DNA from: Serratia symbiotica
Lineage (GTDB): Bacteria > Pseudomonadota > Gammaproteobacteria > Enterobacterales > Enterobacteriaceae
Direction of reading: 5' to 3'
DNA length: 64,000 bases
Assembly (NCBI GenBank): GCA_011754105.1
Contig: JAAKDF010000001.1
Location: forward strand, 163,521-227,520
The notes below the pieces were generated by a model. That model was given only the letters and a program-made list of their open reading frames with translations. It ran no database searches and was not told the DNA's origin. This document shows, in pieces, positions 29,578-39,852 of this stretch (positions are counted from its first letter, which is position 1; every line of letters starts with the position of its first letter). The position numbers and the translations under genes are program-made.

Positions 29578-30278
29578 ATCTGGCCATCACATATCACCTT
29601 CTACAGCAGGACAGCAGGGAAAACACCTAAGCTTTTCAGGGTAGCAACATATTGCTATCTTACCAGCCCACTTCAGTTAACCACCAACAACTTGCGAAAT
29701 AGGTGCAAGCACCCTTCTAATTAACGTTAAATTAGATAGTATATCTAGCTGAAGCAACCTGGCATAGGATTTATCTACCTTCGAGCTGTTTTGTACTTTA
29801 TTTCAGAGTTTTACGTAGCAGCCAACGAAGAAAGCATATATTCTGTACAAATGTGCTGTAAAAGCGTTATCTACCTGCTGTTATCCAACCTAAGCAAAAC
29901 CTGCTCTCGTACCTGTGCCATAAATCCGAAAGGCAATCCGTTAGCTAACCTCATAGCTTTAAGAGCTAGCGCCGGATTGTTCCAGCATGCAACCAACATC
30001 CGGTTATCTCATTGATTTTTATTGCCATTAGTTCAGTACGCCAGCGGGAAATCTGATAACTAAAGTCACCCGATGAATGCTTTACGAGCGCGCGAAGAAA
30101 TTCGCAAATATGTTCAAACGGCCAGCGACGTCCACGTCTGGCAGAAAAAGATCTGAGGGCCTCCATACCATATAGTACAAAGCGTCCAACGGATAAAAAG
30201 GCGCAGTAGATCCTTCTAGCGACGTCACTGACTCTGTCACCACGATGCTGCATCAGTAAAAAGACTGGCGGCACGCTA
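29578..30278. other. 700 bp without an assignable gene
   Basis: AT-rich DNA follows the yeaD fragment. From about 30075 the composition becomes coding-like, and a short plus-strand frame starts MNALRAREEIRKYVQTASDV before a stop. It may be the decayed neighbour of the unknown gene at 30279. I recognise no family, RNA or repeat. Confidence 0.35.
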
Positions 30279-30752
30279 ATGGCCATTCGCTTTCGTCCCG
30301 CCGTACGGGAATTCACTACGCGGGTATCGCGCAATCTGGGGATTTCTGCCGCCGAGATAGTCAACATGGTAGTCGAGGGAGTCATGCTTCATACAAGTGA
30401 CTCCACGTCAAGCTACGGTTACGCATATGTATGACAGCTGATGGCAGTTGATGAACGCACAGGGGTTAGATTGCTGGAGAGCCGGGAGCGCAAGCTGGAT
30501 TACATGACCACGCCAGTTATCGGTTATATCGCAGCCTTGTTTGGCGTCTCCTCCGACTAGCTTGACAGCACCGCTGACCATCCAGTTAGGCTGGTCATGC
30601 TGACCCCTTAGTCCGAGGTGACTGAACCATTTTTTTCGGCCCGCGACGTAACCGACCCCACCATTAACCTAGTGCGCCGGGAAAGCAACCCGCCAACGTG
30701 CGGTACTATCAGCCACAAAGACTACATTATTGTCTGCATTGCAGCTGCATGA
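30279..30752 (+). pseudogene. Unrecognised degenerate gene
   Basis: A single plus-strand frame of 158 codons carries only three in-frame stops (30432, 30558, 30609) and ends at TGA 30750. It reads MAIRFRPAVREFTTRVSRNL, GISAAEIVNMVVEGVML, later TTPVIGYIAALFGVSSD, stop (TAG, perhaps former Trp), LDSTADHPVRLVML. Persistence of one frame across stops indicates a former gene inactivated by point mutation. The IAALFGVSSD(W)L stretch resembles DNA-binding helix ends in XRE-type regulators, but that is only a resemblance. The location beside an IS copy is consistent with accessory DNA. Confidence 0.5.
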
Positions 30753-30861
30753 AGAATATCAACGTAATTAGCCTTCCGATGATTGATTTTACTGGCGTCA
30801 TGCTCAATGCAAAGACAGAGAATAAAAGCACAGATGCATTTCCGGTTTTCTGTGAAACAGT

Positions 30862-31676
30862 GGCATTGTTAAATAAATCGAACATTTGGCCGGCACGAGG
30901 ATCAGATTACTCTCCTTCTGTCAAAACAGCTACATGGCGTGGTCCAGCAAAAGTTCAAGATCACCAACTGGAAGGCTTACAACAACGCCCTTATCACTCA
31001 GGGTTCACTCACTTTCTGGGTATATGAAACGGCATTTTATGCCTGGTAATTAGAGGCAAAACCTTCGAAGCGTAGTCGCCCACAACATTATTCCAATATG
31101 GCAATTATTAGCGTCTTGATGATGAAACGGATTTTCGGCCTGACACTTCGCTCCCTCCAGGTCTTTGTCAACTCCATTTTCACACTGATAAAAGTGCCGT
31201 TGAACTGCCCGGACTACACCTGCATCAGTAAGCTGGTGAAATCCGTCAATATCCCGTTTAAAACTCAACGCCGGGTGAAATTGCGCACATCGTTATAAAA
31301 TACGGTTACGCGAGTGTGTCATGATGAGTTAAAGCGTAAGAAGATTAGGGAGTTAATACCGCCTAGAAGCGGAGCCCGTTATTGGTCAGCAGAGTATGCA
31401 GACTGAAATTAAGCGGTAGTGAACCAGCGACTTACCGGAGACAACACCCTAAGGGAAAGTATGACAGGCTACCACCGACATTCGATGGCCGAAACAGCGA
31501 TATACAGAGTAAAACAGCTATTTGGTGGTCCCCTGTCGCTGCGAGACTAAGATGCGCAAATTGCAGAGGCTATGGCAATGATCTATGCATTAAATAAGAT
31601 AACTCTAGCCGGTATGCAAGAAACTGTGTGCGTTGCCTGAAAGATGCCAATTCAGGGGACTCTTTATTCCAAATCC
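30862..31676 (+). mobile_element. IS903-like element inserted in tex (copy 5)
   Basis: The left end GGCATTGTTAAATAAATCGA is at 30862. Transposase fragments include KVPLNCPDYTCISKL and GYHRHSMAETAIYRV. The right end is clipped after ATTCCAAATCC at 31676, where the tex remnant begins. The internal deletion near 31290-31320 is identical in structure to copy 2. It has frameshifts throughout. Confidence 0.92.
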
Positions 31677-31920
31677 TACGATTTAAGGATGGCCTGATAG
31701 CGATCTTCCAACTCGCGTAAGTACCCCAAACTGGTTTCCAACTAGCGCAGTTGGGTGTCATCTAAGCCCCAGTTGGCTTACTTAAGATAGAGTGCAATAA
31801 AGGGCATAGTATTATTACCCTTATCCAGCAGGCAGATGGCGGAGTCAACTTGCTGGGGCTGTGCCTCAAGCTCTGTTGGCTCTGTTGTAATAATGCGGCT
31901 CAGTGGGTGACTTATAAGTC
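31677..31920 (-). pseudogene. tex: Tex (YhgF) N-terminal remnant
   Basis: The minus strand reads LSRIITTEPTELEAQPQQVD, SAICLLDKGNNTMPFIALYL, GLDDTQLR, a stop, LETSLGYLRELEDRYQAILK. This is the N-terminal ~70 residues of the S1-domain RNA-binding protein Tex. It is cut by IS copy 5. Its order after greB matches E. coli greB-yhgF. The remaining ~700 residues are not in the window. Confidence 0.82.
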
Positions 31921-31994
31921 TATGATCTATGTTAAGAACGGTGAATAAACAGGGAATAATTATACAGATTAATGTGGGAAAATGCTAGTAGAGC

Positions 31995-32131
31995 AGGCCA
32001 CCTGATCTGTCTCCCAGACTGGCAGGCCAGGCCACTTTTTTAGTCATCTCTGGGCGTTTCTCGCGCCAAAGATAGTCTAGTTCTTGCTTGAGTTTACTGT
32101 AGACTTGGCAGGTTATCATTTCATTTTTCAT
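31995..32131 (-). pseudogene. greB: Transcript cleavage factor GreB, N-terminal remnant
   Basis: From ATG 32131 the minus strand reads MKNEMITCQVYSKLKQELDY, LWREKRPEMTKKVAWPASLG, DRS, then diverges. GreB rescues backtracked RNA polymerase. Only the first ~43 residues of the coiled-coil domain remain, without the acidic tip that works in the secondary channel. It keeps its place divergent from ompR, although cbpA-cbpM now lie between. Confidence 0.85.
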
Positions 32132-32391
32132 AGTAATTTATCTTTTCACATTCACTGCCACAGGGTCAGTTAATGTGAAAAGATAACCGGATATTTTGTG
32201 CTGTTGCATTGTTTTATCAGCCTGCGCAGGCTTTAATAATCAGGAGTATCCTTAGCAATAGCGGTATAATGAGGTTTTTTGCTATTATTCCATCGTATTA
32301 CCGGGAAAGGAGAGAGATGAAAAGGAGACACTATCTTAACAAAAAACAAGGAATTTAAGCGCATAACCCATCAAATTGAAGGTATTACTGC

Positions 32392-33330
32392 ATGGAATTT
32401 AAAGACTACTATGCGACGATGGGAGTCGATCCCACCGCCGACTTGAAAACCATAAAAACCGCCTACCGCCGACTGGCTCGTCAGTACCATCCTGATGTCA
32501 ATAACGAGAAGGATGCTGAAAGCAAGTTCAAGGAACTAGCGGAAGCGTATGAGGAGCTGAAGGATGAAAAGCGCCGCGCTGAATACGATCAGTTCAGGCT
32601 GCACCGCAACGATCCTCGTTTCTCTGAGCAGACGCACGGCTATGCCGGGCAGAGAGAAGCGGGATATAGCGCTGGCGCACACGATTTTTCCGACTTCTTC
32701 GATAGCATGTTCGGTGGCAATGCCGCAAGAGGCCGACGCTCTGCCACACACGGTTTCTATGGGCAGGATCTTGAGATAGAAGTTCCGCTGTTTCTTGAAG
32801 AAACTCTCAACAGCCAAACCCGATCAATTTCTTATCAACTACCGATCGTGGATAAACTGGGTCGACAGGTGAGTGAAACCAGCAAAACGCTGAATGTGAA
32901 AATTCCAGCGGGCGTGGCTGATGGTGAACGTATTCGTCTCAAGGGTCAGGGAGTATCTGGCGTGGGAGGCGGACACAATGGCGACCTCTACCTGATCATT
33001 CGCTTCGCGCCGCATCCGTTGTTTGAGACTGAGGGTCACAACTTGCATATCGTGGTGCCGCTAGCACCATGGGAGGCCGCGCTGGGGACTAGCATTGAAG
33101 TGCCGACGCTGCAAGGTAAGATTGCGCTGACTATTCCCTCCGGCAGCCAAAGCGGCAAGCGGCTGCGGGTCAAAGGTAAGGGGCTATCTGGCAAGAAAGA
33201 AACCGGCGATCTGTACGTTGTTCTTAAGGTAGTGATGCCGCCGAAACCGGATGAAAAAATCAGCGCCCTATGGAGAGAGTTGTCTGAGCAGGTGGCGTTT
33301 GATGCCCGGACGGAATGGGAGGCAAAATGA
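32392..33330 (+). CDS. cbpA: DnaJ-like co-chaperone CbpA
   Basis: CbpA is a J-domain co-chaperone of DnaK that also binds curved DNA in the nucleoid. The 312-residue frame is intact (E. coli 306). The J domain occupies residues 1-70 with the HPD triad at 33-35 (YHPDVN). A Gly/Phe-type linker follows ([13 protein letters not shown]), then two beta-barrel substrate domains ([20 protein letters not shown] and [20 protein letters not shown]). It has no zinc-finger, as expected for CbpA. Its 3' end overlaps cbpM. Confidence 0.95.
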   Translation: MEFKDYYATMGVDPTADLKTIKTAYRRLARQYHPDVNNEKDAESKFKELAEAYEELKDEKRRAEYDQFRLHRNDPRFSEQTHGYAGQREAGYSAGAHDFSDFFDSMFGGNAARGRRSATHGFYGQDLEIEVPLFLEETLNSQTRSISYQLPIVDKLGRQVSETSKTLNVKIPAGVADGERIRLKGQGVSGVGGGHNGDLYLIIRFAPHPLFETEGHNLHIVVPLAPWEAALGTSIEVPTLQGKIALTIPSGSQSGKRLRVKGKGLSGKKETGDLYVVLKVVMPPKPDEKISALWRELSEQVAFDARTEWEAK

Positions 33331-33641
33331 TGAGCAAAGAGATAACCTTTAGCCTGGTGGAACTGTGCCAGACAGTGGATATTTCACAGGATGAACTGGT
33401 CGAGATTGTAGAGCTGGGGTTGATTGTGCCGTTGCAACCAGAACAAGTACATTGGGAGTTTGATTATCCGGCATTAAGACATCTAAAACGCGCACGACGT
33501 TTGCGTGCTGAGCTGGATCTGGACTGGCCGGGGATTGCCATAGCGCTCAAGCTGATTGAAAGGGTTGGCGAATTGCAGAAAGAGAACGGGAGATTGCATC
33601 GCCAACTTGCTCGTTTTTTACAAACGCCTGAAACAGGATAG
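33327..33641 (+). CDS. cbpM: CbpA modulator CbpM
   Basis: CbpM is a MerR-like helical protein that binds the CbpA J domain and inhibits its chaperone and DNA-binding activities. I choose ATG 33327, overlapping the cbpA stop, because GGAGG at 33317-33321 gives good spacing and the ~104-residue product matches E. coli (101). Conserved stretches are [40 protein letters not shown] and the coiled C-terminus [16 protein letters not shown]. Co-retention suggests the regulatory pair is still used. Confidence 0.93.
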   Translation: MMSKEITFSLVELCQTVDISQDELVEIVELGLIVPLQPEQVHWEFDYPALRHLKRARRLRAELDLDWPGIAIALKLIERVGELQKENGRLHRQLARFLQTPETG

Positions 33642-33920
33642 CCATGCTATGCTCACCGAGCAATAGCTGCAGGTGGCGTTTTTATTCTTATTAGACAGCA
33701 TAGCAATGCGACCCTCTAACGGAGGGATGCTCTATTTAGCTGATTAAGCGCCGGAATTTTGGTAAACCCAATGTAATAATTGATGAAAAGTATTGATAAA
33801 TTCAGAAAAATATAATTTGTAACAATTCCGGCTTAAATATATACCTTTTAAAGTTATCCATACTGGCAGGGGTTTTTAACAATAGTCGACTTAGGCAATA
33901 AAGCCTTTAGGAGTAATAAC

Positions 33921-34640
33921 ATGCAAGAAAATTATAAGATCCTAGTCGTCGACGACGATATGCGACTGCGCGCGCTTTTAGAGCGTTATTTAACCGAACA
34001 GGGCTTTCAAGTACGTAGCGTTGCCAACGCAGAGCAAATGGATCGCTTGTTGACGCGTGAATCCTTTCACCTGATGGTGCTGGATCTGATGCTGCAAGGC
34101 GAAGATGGTCTCTCCATCTGTCGCCGTTTGCGTAGCCAAAGTAACCCTATGCCGATTATTATGGTGACTGCTAAAGGAGAAGAAGTTGACCGTATTGTTG
34201 GCTTGGAAATCGGTGCCGATGACTACATCCTAAAACCATTCAACCCACGTGAACTACTGGCTCGTATTCGTGCTGTGCTACGTCGACAGGCCAATGAGCT
34301 GCCAGGCGCACCTTCGCAAGAAGAAGCGGTGATTGACTTCGGCAGATTCAAACTAAACCTCGGCACCCGCGAAATGTTTCGTGAAGATCAACCCATGTCG
34401 CTAACCAGCGGCGAGTTTGCGGTGCTGAAAGCTTTGGTAAGTCACCCGCGCGAACCACTGTCACGAGACAAGCTGATGAACCTGGCACGTGGCCGTGAAT
34501 ATAGTGCGATGGAGCGTTCTATCGATGTACAAATTTCCCGCTTGCGCCGCATGATTGAGGAAGATCCTGCGCATCCACGCTATATCCAGACTGTCTGGGG
34601 GCTGGGCTACGTATTTGTTCCAGATGGCAGCAAGGCATGA
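33921..34640 (+). CDS. ompR: Response regulator OmpR
   Basis: OmpR controls porins and osmotic or acid response genes. The frame is complete at 239 residues. The receiver domain shows the acidic pocket VVDDDMRLR, phospho-acceptor Asp55 in MVLDLMLQGEDGL and Lys105 in LKPFNPRELLARIRA. The winged-helix domain carries LTSGEFAVLKALVSHPREPL and SRDKLMNLARGREYSAMERS. Its stop overlaps the envZ start by 4 bases. Because envZ is destroyed, OmpR must either be phosphorylated by another donor or act unphosphorylated. Confidence 0.97.
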   Translation: MQENYKILVVDDDMRLRALLERYLTEQGFQVRSVANAEQMDRLLTRESFHLMVLDLMLQGEDGLSICRRLRSQSNPMPIIMVTAKGEEVDRIVGLEIGADDYILKPFNPRELLARIRAVLRRQANELPGAPSQEEAVIDFGRFKLNLGTREMFREDQPMSLTSGEFAVLKALVSHPREPLSRDKLMNLARGREYSAMERSIDVQISRLRRMIEEDPAHPRYIQTVWGLGYVFVPDGSKA

Positions 34641-35281
34641 GACGATTGCGCTTTTCACTGTGCAGTTCATTTGCCAGAACCCTGCCGTTAATCATTACCT
34701 TACTGATTGTCAGCCTGGTTATGCCTTATTTAGTGGTGCTGAACTTCGCCATCCTGCCTAGCCTGCAACAGTTCAACAAGGTATTGGCTTATGAAGTACG
34801 TATGCTGATGACAGATCGGCTATAACTGGAAGATGTAACCTTGCTGCCAGTGCCGCCAGCGTTCCGTCGTTAAATCTATCGCTAGCTAGGTATTTCCCTC
34901 TATACCAACTCGGCGGCTAAAGAAAATAGCCTTAGCTAGGCGGCAGCATTATCATTTCCTCAGCCAGCAGATAACGCATCAGCTTGGCGGGCCGAACGAG
35001 GTGAGGATAGAAGTGGACAAAAACTCTCCGGTAGTGTGGCCAAAAACCTGGCTACAGCCCGATATCTGGATGCATATTTCGCTGACTGAAATACATCAGA
35101 GCAATTTCTCGCCACTTTTCCGCTATACCCTGGCGATTATACTGCTGTTGATAAGTGGCGCCTGGTTGTTTATCCGTATTCAAAACTGGCCGCTAGTGGA
35201 GCTGGAGCATGCTGCTTTGCAGGTGGTAAGAGGTATTACCCCGCCGCTGTTGCGTGAGTACGGGTCCTCTGAGGTGCGTTC
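34637..35281 (+). pseudogene. envZ: Osmosensor kinase EnvZ, cut by IS and nonsense codons
   Basis: The frame starts MRRLRFSLCSSFARTLPLII overlapping ompR, keeps the first membrane span and LPSLQQFNKVLAYEVRMLMT, then meets a TAA at 34824. Decayed periplasmic codons follow, then the second span and HAMP start (FRYTLAIILLLISGAWLFIR, LEHAALQVVRGITPPLLREY). It ends in SEVRSV where IS copy 6 begins. The His-containing dimerisation domain and the ATPase domain are absent from the window. Confidence 0.93.
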
Positions 35282-36333
35282 GGTGTTGAATAAATCGAAT
35301 ATTTGGCCGGCACGAAGATCAGATCACTCTCTTTCTATCAAAACAGATACATGGCGTGGTCCAGCAAAAGTTCAATATCACCAACTGGAAGGCTTACAAC
35401 AACGCCCTTATCACTCGGGTTTCACTCACTTTCTGGGTATATGAAACGGCATTTTACGCCTAGTAATTAGAGGCAAAATCTTCGAAGCGTGGTCGCCAAC
35501 AACATTATTCCAATATGGCAATTACTAGCGTCTTGATGATGAAACGGATTTTCGGCCTGACACTTCGCTCCATCCAGGTCTTCGTCGACTCCATTTTCAC
35601 ACTGATGAAAGTGCCGTTGAACTGCTAGGACTACACCTGCATCAGTAATCGGTCGAAGTCCCTCAGTGTCCCGTTTAAAAACCCAACTACGGATGAAATT
35701 ACGCACCTGGTTGTCGACTCTACCGGGCTCAACATATTGAATGAAGGGCAGTGGAAGGTAAAAAAATACGATCAGTGGAAACGGCGGCTCTGACGAAAAA
35801 TGCATTTAGCCGTAGATACAGAAACACATGAGGTCATCTGTGCTGACCTTTCCTTGAGCAAGGTCACTGATACGGAAGACTTCACAGGTCTCATCCGCTA
35901 GACGTACTGTAAAATCAAAGTCGCCTCGGCATATGGGGCTTACGATAGGCGAGTGTGTAATGATGATTTAAGGCGCAAGAAGATCAGTGCGTTAATACCG
36001 CCAAGAAGCGGAGCCAGTTATTGGTCGGCAGACTATGCAGATCGAAATCAAGCGGCGGTGAACCAGCGCCTTACCGGAGATAATACACGGAGGAAAAGTA
36101 TGACAGGCTACCACCGACGTTCGATAGCCGAAATATCAATGTACAGAGTAAAACAGCTATTTGGTGGTCACTTGTTGCTGCGAGATTATGATGAGCAAGT
36201 TGCAGATACTATGGCCATGATCTGTGTATTAAATAAGATGACGCTGGCAGGTATGCCAGAAACTATACGCGTTGCCTGAAAGATGCACATTCAGGGGACT
36301 CTTTATTCCAAATCCAATTTATTCAACAAAGCC
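35282..36333 (+). mobile_element. IS903-like element, full length but inactive (copy 6)
   Basis: This is the only copy of near-complete length (1052 bp; IS903 is about 1057). The left end GGTGTTGAATAAATCGA at 35282 has lost about 3 bases and the right end ATTTATTCAACAAAGCC stops at 36333. The transposase shows SVLMMKRIFGLTLRSIQVFV, then a stop after VPLNC, VVDSTGLNILNEGQWKVKKY, a second stop, HLAVDTETHEVICADLSLSK, a third stop after GLIR, and RRSIAEISMYRVKQLFGGHL. It sits between envZ and msrC, with no 9-bp target duplication. Confidence 0.95.
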
Positions 36334-36505
36334 TTGGTTTTTACCTGATGGATAGCAATCAGCTAGTGCTTGTCCAGTTTCAAGGCAAAATTGTTACGGG
36401 CGCATAGCGGTTAGCAAAGGTGTGGGCGGTACGGCCCTAGCGGAAAACCGCGTGCAACGGCTTGGTGATGTTCATGCGTTACCCGGTCTTATCGCCTGCG
36501 ATGCG
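36334..36505 (+). pseudogene. msrC: MsrC middle segment, displaced by an inversion
   Basis: Directly after the IS right end the plus strand reads MDSNQLVLVQFQGKIVTGA, a stop and frameshift, then AVSKGVGGTALAENRVQRLG, DVHALPGLIACDAASN. This is residues ~45-105 of MsrC including part of the redox Cys region (IACDAASN). The continuation AEILLPLDF is found at 29397 reading leftward. The first ~45 codons were lost at the IS side. Confidence 0.87.
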
Positions 36506-37139
36506 GCCAGTAATATTATAGACACGGTCAGTCTGGACGATAAAACGCAGGTTGCCTATTTGATATTCTGGGAGACCACCTGCTACTTTATAGATATAGT
36601 TTTCGCCAAGGGACGCCACTTGTCTCTGCGCGATATCGCCGATTTGGAAGTAGGTATATGCAGCGCAGCAGGCGACTGATAGTCGCCGTGCGATTCCAGC
36701 TGGATTTTACATTTCACGCCTAACTTGAAGCGGGCAATCAGCGTAAAAGCGGGCGGCCACTGCTTATAGGTTTGTTCATTGGCTTTCAGCGTGAAGGTCA
36801 GCATAAAGCCGTTCTTGTCCTCATCCGTGGCCCGTCAGGTACAAGGGATGGTTGCAAACGGTTGTGATACTGATCAAACTAAGGCCAGCAGATTGGCATG
36901 CCGCCACGGATCGCTTTGCCTATTTTGAAAGTGATATTATAGCCGCTAAGCTAGATTATTGGCTTAGCACCACTGTGTTCCCAGGCCTAATAGTTGTGCG
37001 CCCTGTAGGGCAACAGCCATCCCGAACCTTGGGATTGGAAACGACTACTATACCCAATTTATCGAGCTGGAGCTGGCTGATATTAAGTAGAGATTTGTGT
37101 GGTTACGGCGGGCAGGCTGAAAATTTTCTCGTTCATCAT
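36506..37139 (-). pseudogene. yeaD: YeaD N-terminal part, broken
   Basis: From ATG 37139 the minus strand reads MMNEKIFSLPAVTTQIST, a stop, then KIGKAIRGGMPICWP, LTFTLKANEQTYKQWPPAFT, LIARFKLGVKCKIQLESHGD, LGENYIYKVAGGLPEYQIGN and finally QTDRVYN at the breakpoint. Order and content match YeaD, the gene after gapA. Stops and frameshifts are present. The C-terminal end lies at 29398-29566. Confidence 0.88.
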
Positions 37140-37168
37140 TTGGCCTCTTGTTCGGCTAAACAGCAGCG

Positions 37169-37196
37169 AAGATGGCGACATTAATGTCGCCATCTT
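37169..37196. terminator. Terminator hairpin between yeaD remnant and gapA
   Basis: A 28-base perfect palindrome (14-bp arms meeting at TTAA) lies 23 bases beyond the gapA stop. T residues follow it on the plus strand and only CTTCG on the minus strand. It is probably the gapA terminator with a weak U tract. Confidence 0.55.
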
Positions 37197-37218
37197 TTAC
37201 CTGCTTACCATCATGCTA

Positions 37219-38352
<1,134 letters not shown>

Positions 38353-38426
38353 TTACCATTTTGCGGGTCACCTAATGTACTATAATGGAGGCAAACTGAG
38401 AAATATAAACTCATCGTCTATAACTG

Positions 38427-38442
38427 TGTGATCAGGATCACA
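38427..38442. promoter_or_regulatory. Predicted CRP-cAMP binding site upstream of gapA
   Basis: TGTGA-TCAGGA-TCACA matches the CRP consensus half-sites exactly with the correct 6-base spacer. It lies about 213 bases upstream of the gapA start. E. coli gapA has multiple promoters including catabolite-controlled ones, so the site could be functional if crp is retained. The assignment is by pattern only. Confidence 0.6.
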
Positions 38443-38519
38443 CATCAATATGGATTGACCTTTTTATGCTAATCAGTTAGGCAGAAAATTTCTGCATGAG
38501 TATTGATTTTTGTTACCTG

Positions 38520-38781
38520 GTGCGCCATAAAGCCCCGTCCTTCATGGCGAAGATATAAGGCTCTGTTTTCCGACTAACTGGGTGTTTGCTGCTGCTCAAT
38601 GTATTGCCGTATTATCGATATCGGCGCCCCACTGCAACTACTTGCAAAATAACTCGGTGTCCACAGAATATTTTTGTAGTAATAGCGCTGGGCTATATCG
38701 TGGCAGTTACGGCGAAGCAGTCTGCTAGAGACGCCTTTAAGACTATTGACCAAGTTTGATATTACTAGCTTTGGCGGGTAG
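38520..38781 (-). mobile_element. IS200/IS605-type element, 3' fragment with TnpA C-terminus
   Basis: The minus strand encodes LVISNLVNSLKGVSSRLLRR, then YYYKNILWTPSYFASSCSGA and PISIIRQYIEQQQTPS, the C-terminal half of an IS605-group Y1 transposase. The HUH motif and most of the N-terminus are missing. Downstream at 38524-38560 the sequence AAAGCCCCGTCCTTCATGG resembles the subterminal hairpin of this family. It is the only non-IS903 transposase seen here. Confidence 0.8.
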
Positions 38782-39003
38782 TTATTCAACAAAGCCCTGC
38801 CTAGGATTAGATGACGCATCCCCCTGACAATATAGGCAGTACTGTGGCAAAGCAGACGTTCAGAATTACCCACTGGAGCCTCTACAGTAAAGCTCCCATC
38901 AACCGAATTCTATCCCTTCTAGTTAGACAAAGAAGCTATTCAGGCAGGGCATGAGTCTGCAATCCCTCATCACGGGGATGCCCACAGCGTTACAATGACC
39001 TTT
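38782..39003 (+). mobile_element. Second-lineage IS903-type fragment, N-terminal transposase
   Basis: An IS903-type end in right-end orientation (TTATTCAACAAAGCC, 38782-38796) is followed by leader sequence and, from 38842, VAKQTFRITHWSLYSKAPIN, then shifted frames of the FWLDEEAIQAWHES type. The nucleotide sequence differs more from the nine main copies than they do from each other and lacks their CACGAGGATCAGAT leader, so it is a separate, older IS903 lineage. Roughly 200 bp remain. Confidence 0.7.
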
Positions 39004-39191
39004 CCATATTCTCCTTTAACAATGTCTCTCCACAACTGGTATACTCGCCGCCTTCTTCTCTATCGTACTCATGCTTTTGCATTATTTCGGCGTTGTGCAA
39101 TAATTCGTATATCAATGGGTGTATAACTAATTGCTGAAGATGGCAGAGCGAGTAAAATTTAACTGATAAAAATCAGTGAGATATATACATT

Positions 39192-39728
39192 ATGAAACAT
39201 ACTGTAGACATAATAATTTCCACGCAGGAAATTAGCACCCGTATTGTCGAACTTGGCCACAAAATCACTGAACATTACCGCGATAGTGATCGCGATATGG
39301 TGCTGGTCGGTCTGCTGCGTGGATCCTTCATGTTTATGGCTGATTTGTGCCGTTCTATAGCAGTGCCGCACGAAATCGATTTTATGACTGTCTCCAGCTA
39401 TGGCAGCGGCATGTACACTACCCGCGATGTGATGATCCTCAAGGATCTGGATGAAGACATCCGTGGTAAAGATGTGTTGATCGTTGAAGATATCATTGAT
39501 TCCGGTAATACACTGAATAAAGTACGTGAAATCCTGGCGTTACGCGCGCCGAAGTCACTGGCGATCTGCATCTTGTTGGATAAGCCTGATCGCCGTGAAG
39601 TAGACGTGCCGGTGGAGTACGTGGGTTTCTCGATTCCAGACGAATTCGTGGTTGGCTACGGTATCGACTACGCCCAACGTTACCGGCATCTGCCCTACAT
39701 AGGCAAAGTCGTGTTGCTAGACGAGTAA
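39192..39728 (+). CDS. hpt: Hypoxanthine phosphoribosyltransferase Hpt
   Basis: Hpt salvages hypoxanthine (and guanine weakly) to nucleotides using PRPP. The frame is intact at 178 residues, the E. coli length. The PRPP-binding motif [17 protein letters not shown] is at about residue 98, [17 protein letters not shown] near 38, and the purine-contacting region [20 protein letters not shown] near the C-terminus. It stands alone between an IS graveyard and thiI. It is probably expressed from its own promoter in the AT-rich 39005-39191 gap. Confidence 0.96.
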   Translation: MKHTVDIIISTQEISTRIVELGHKITEHYRDSDRDMVLVGLLRGSFMFMADLCRSIAVPHEIDFMTVSSYGSGMYTTRDVMILKDLDEDIRGKDVLIVEDIIDSGNTLNKVREILALRAPKSLAICILLDKPDRREVDVPVEYVGFSIPDEFVVGYGIDYAQRYRHLPYIGKVVLLDE

Positions 39729-39852
39729 TATGCTGTGGTGGCGGTATGCCACGCCGATGGTGGTATTATAAACCTTTATCCTGAGCCACAGGTATTTATT
39801 GATAGAGTGATATACTACGCACTGAAATTCATATCTTACAATAAAGATCGCC

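Noticed and set aside
36422..36679. 85-codon open frame that looks like a gene
   Set aside because: It is a chimera of the msrC segment and antisense yeaD across the inversion breakpoint.
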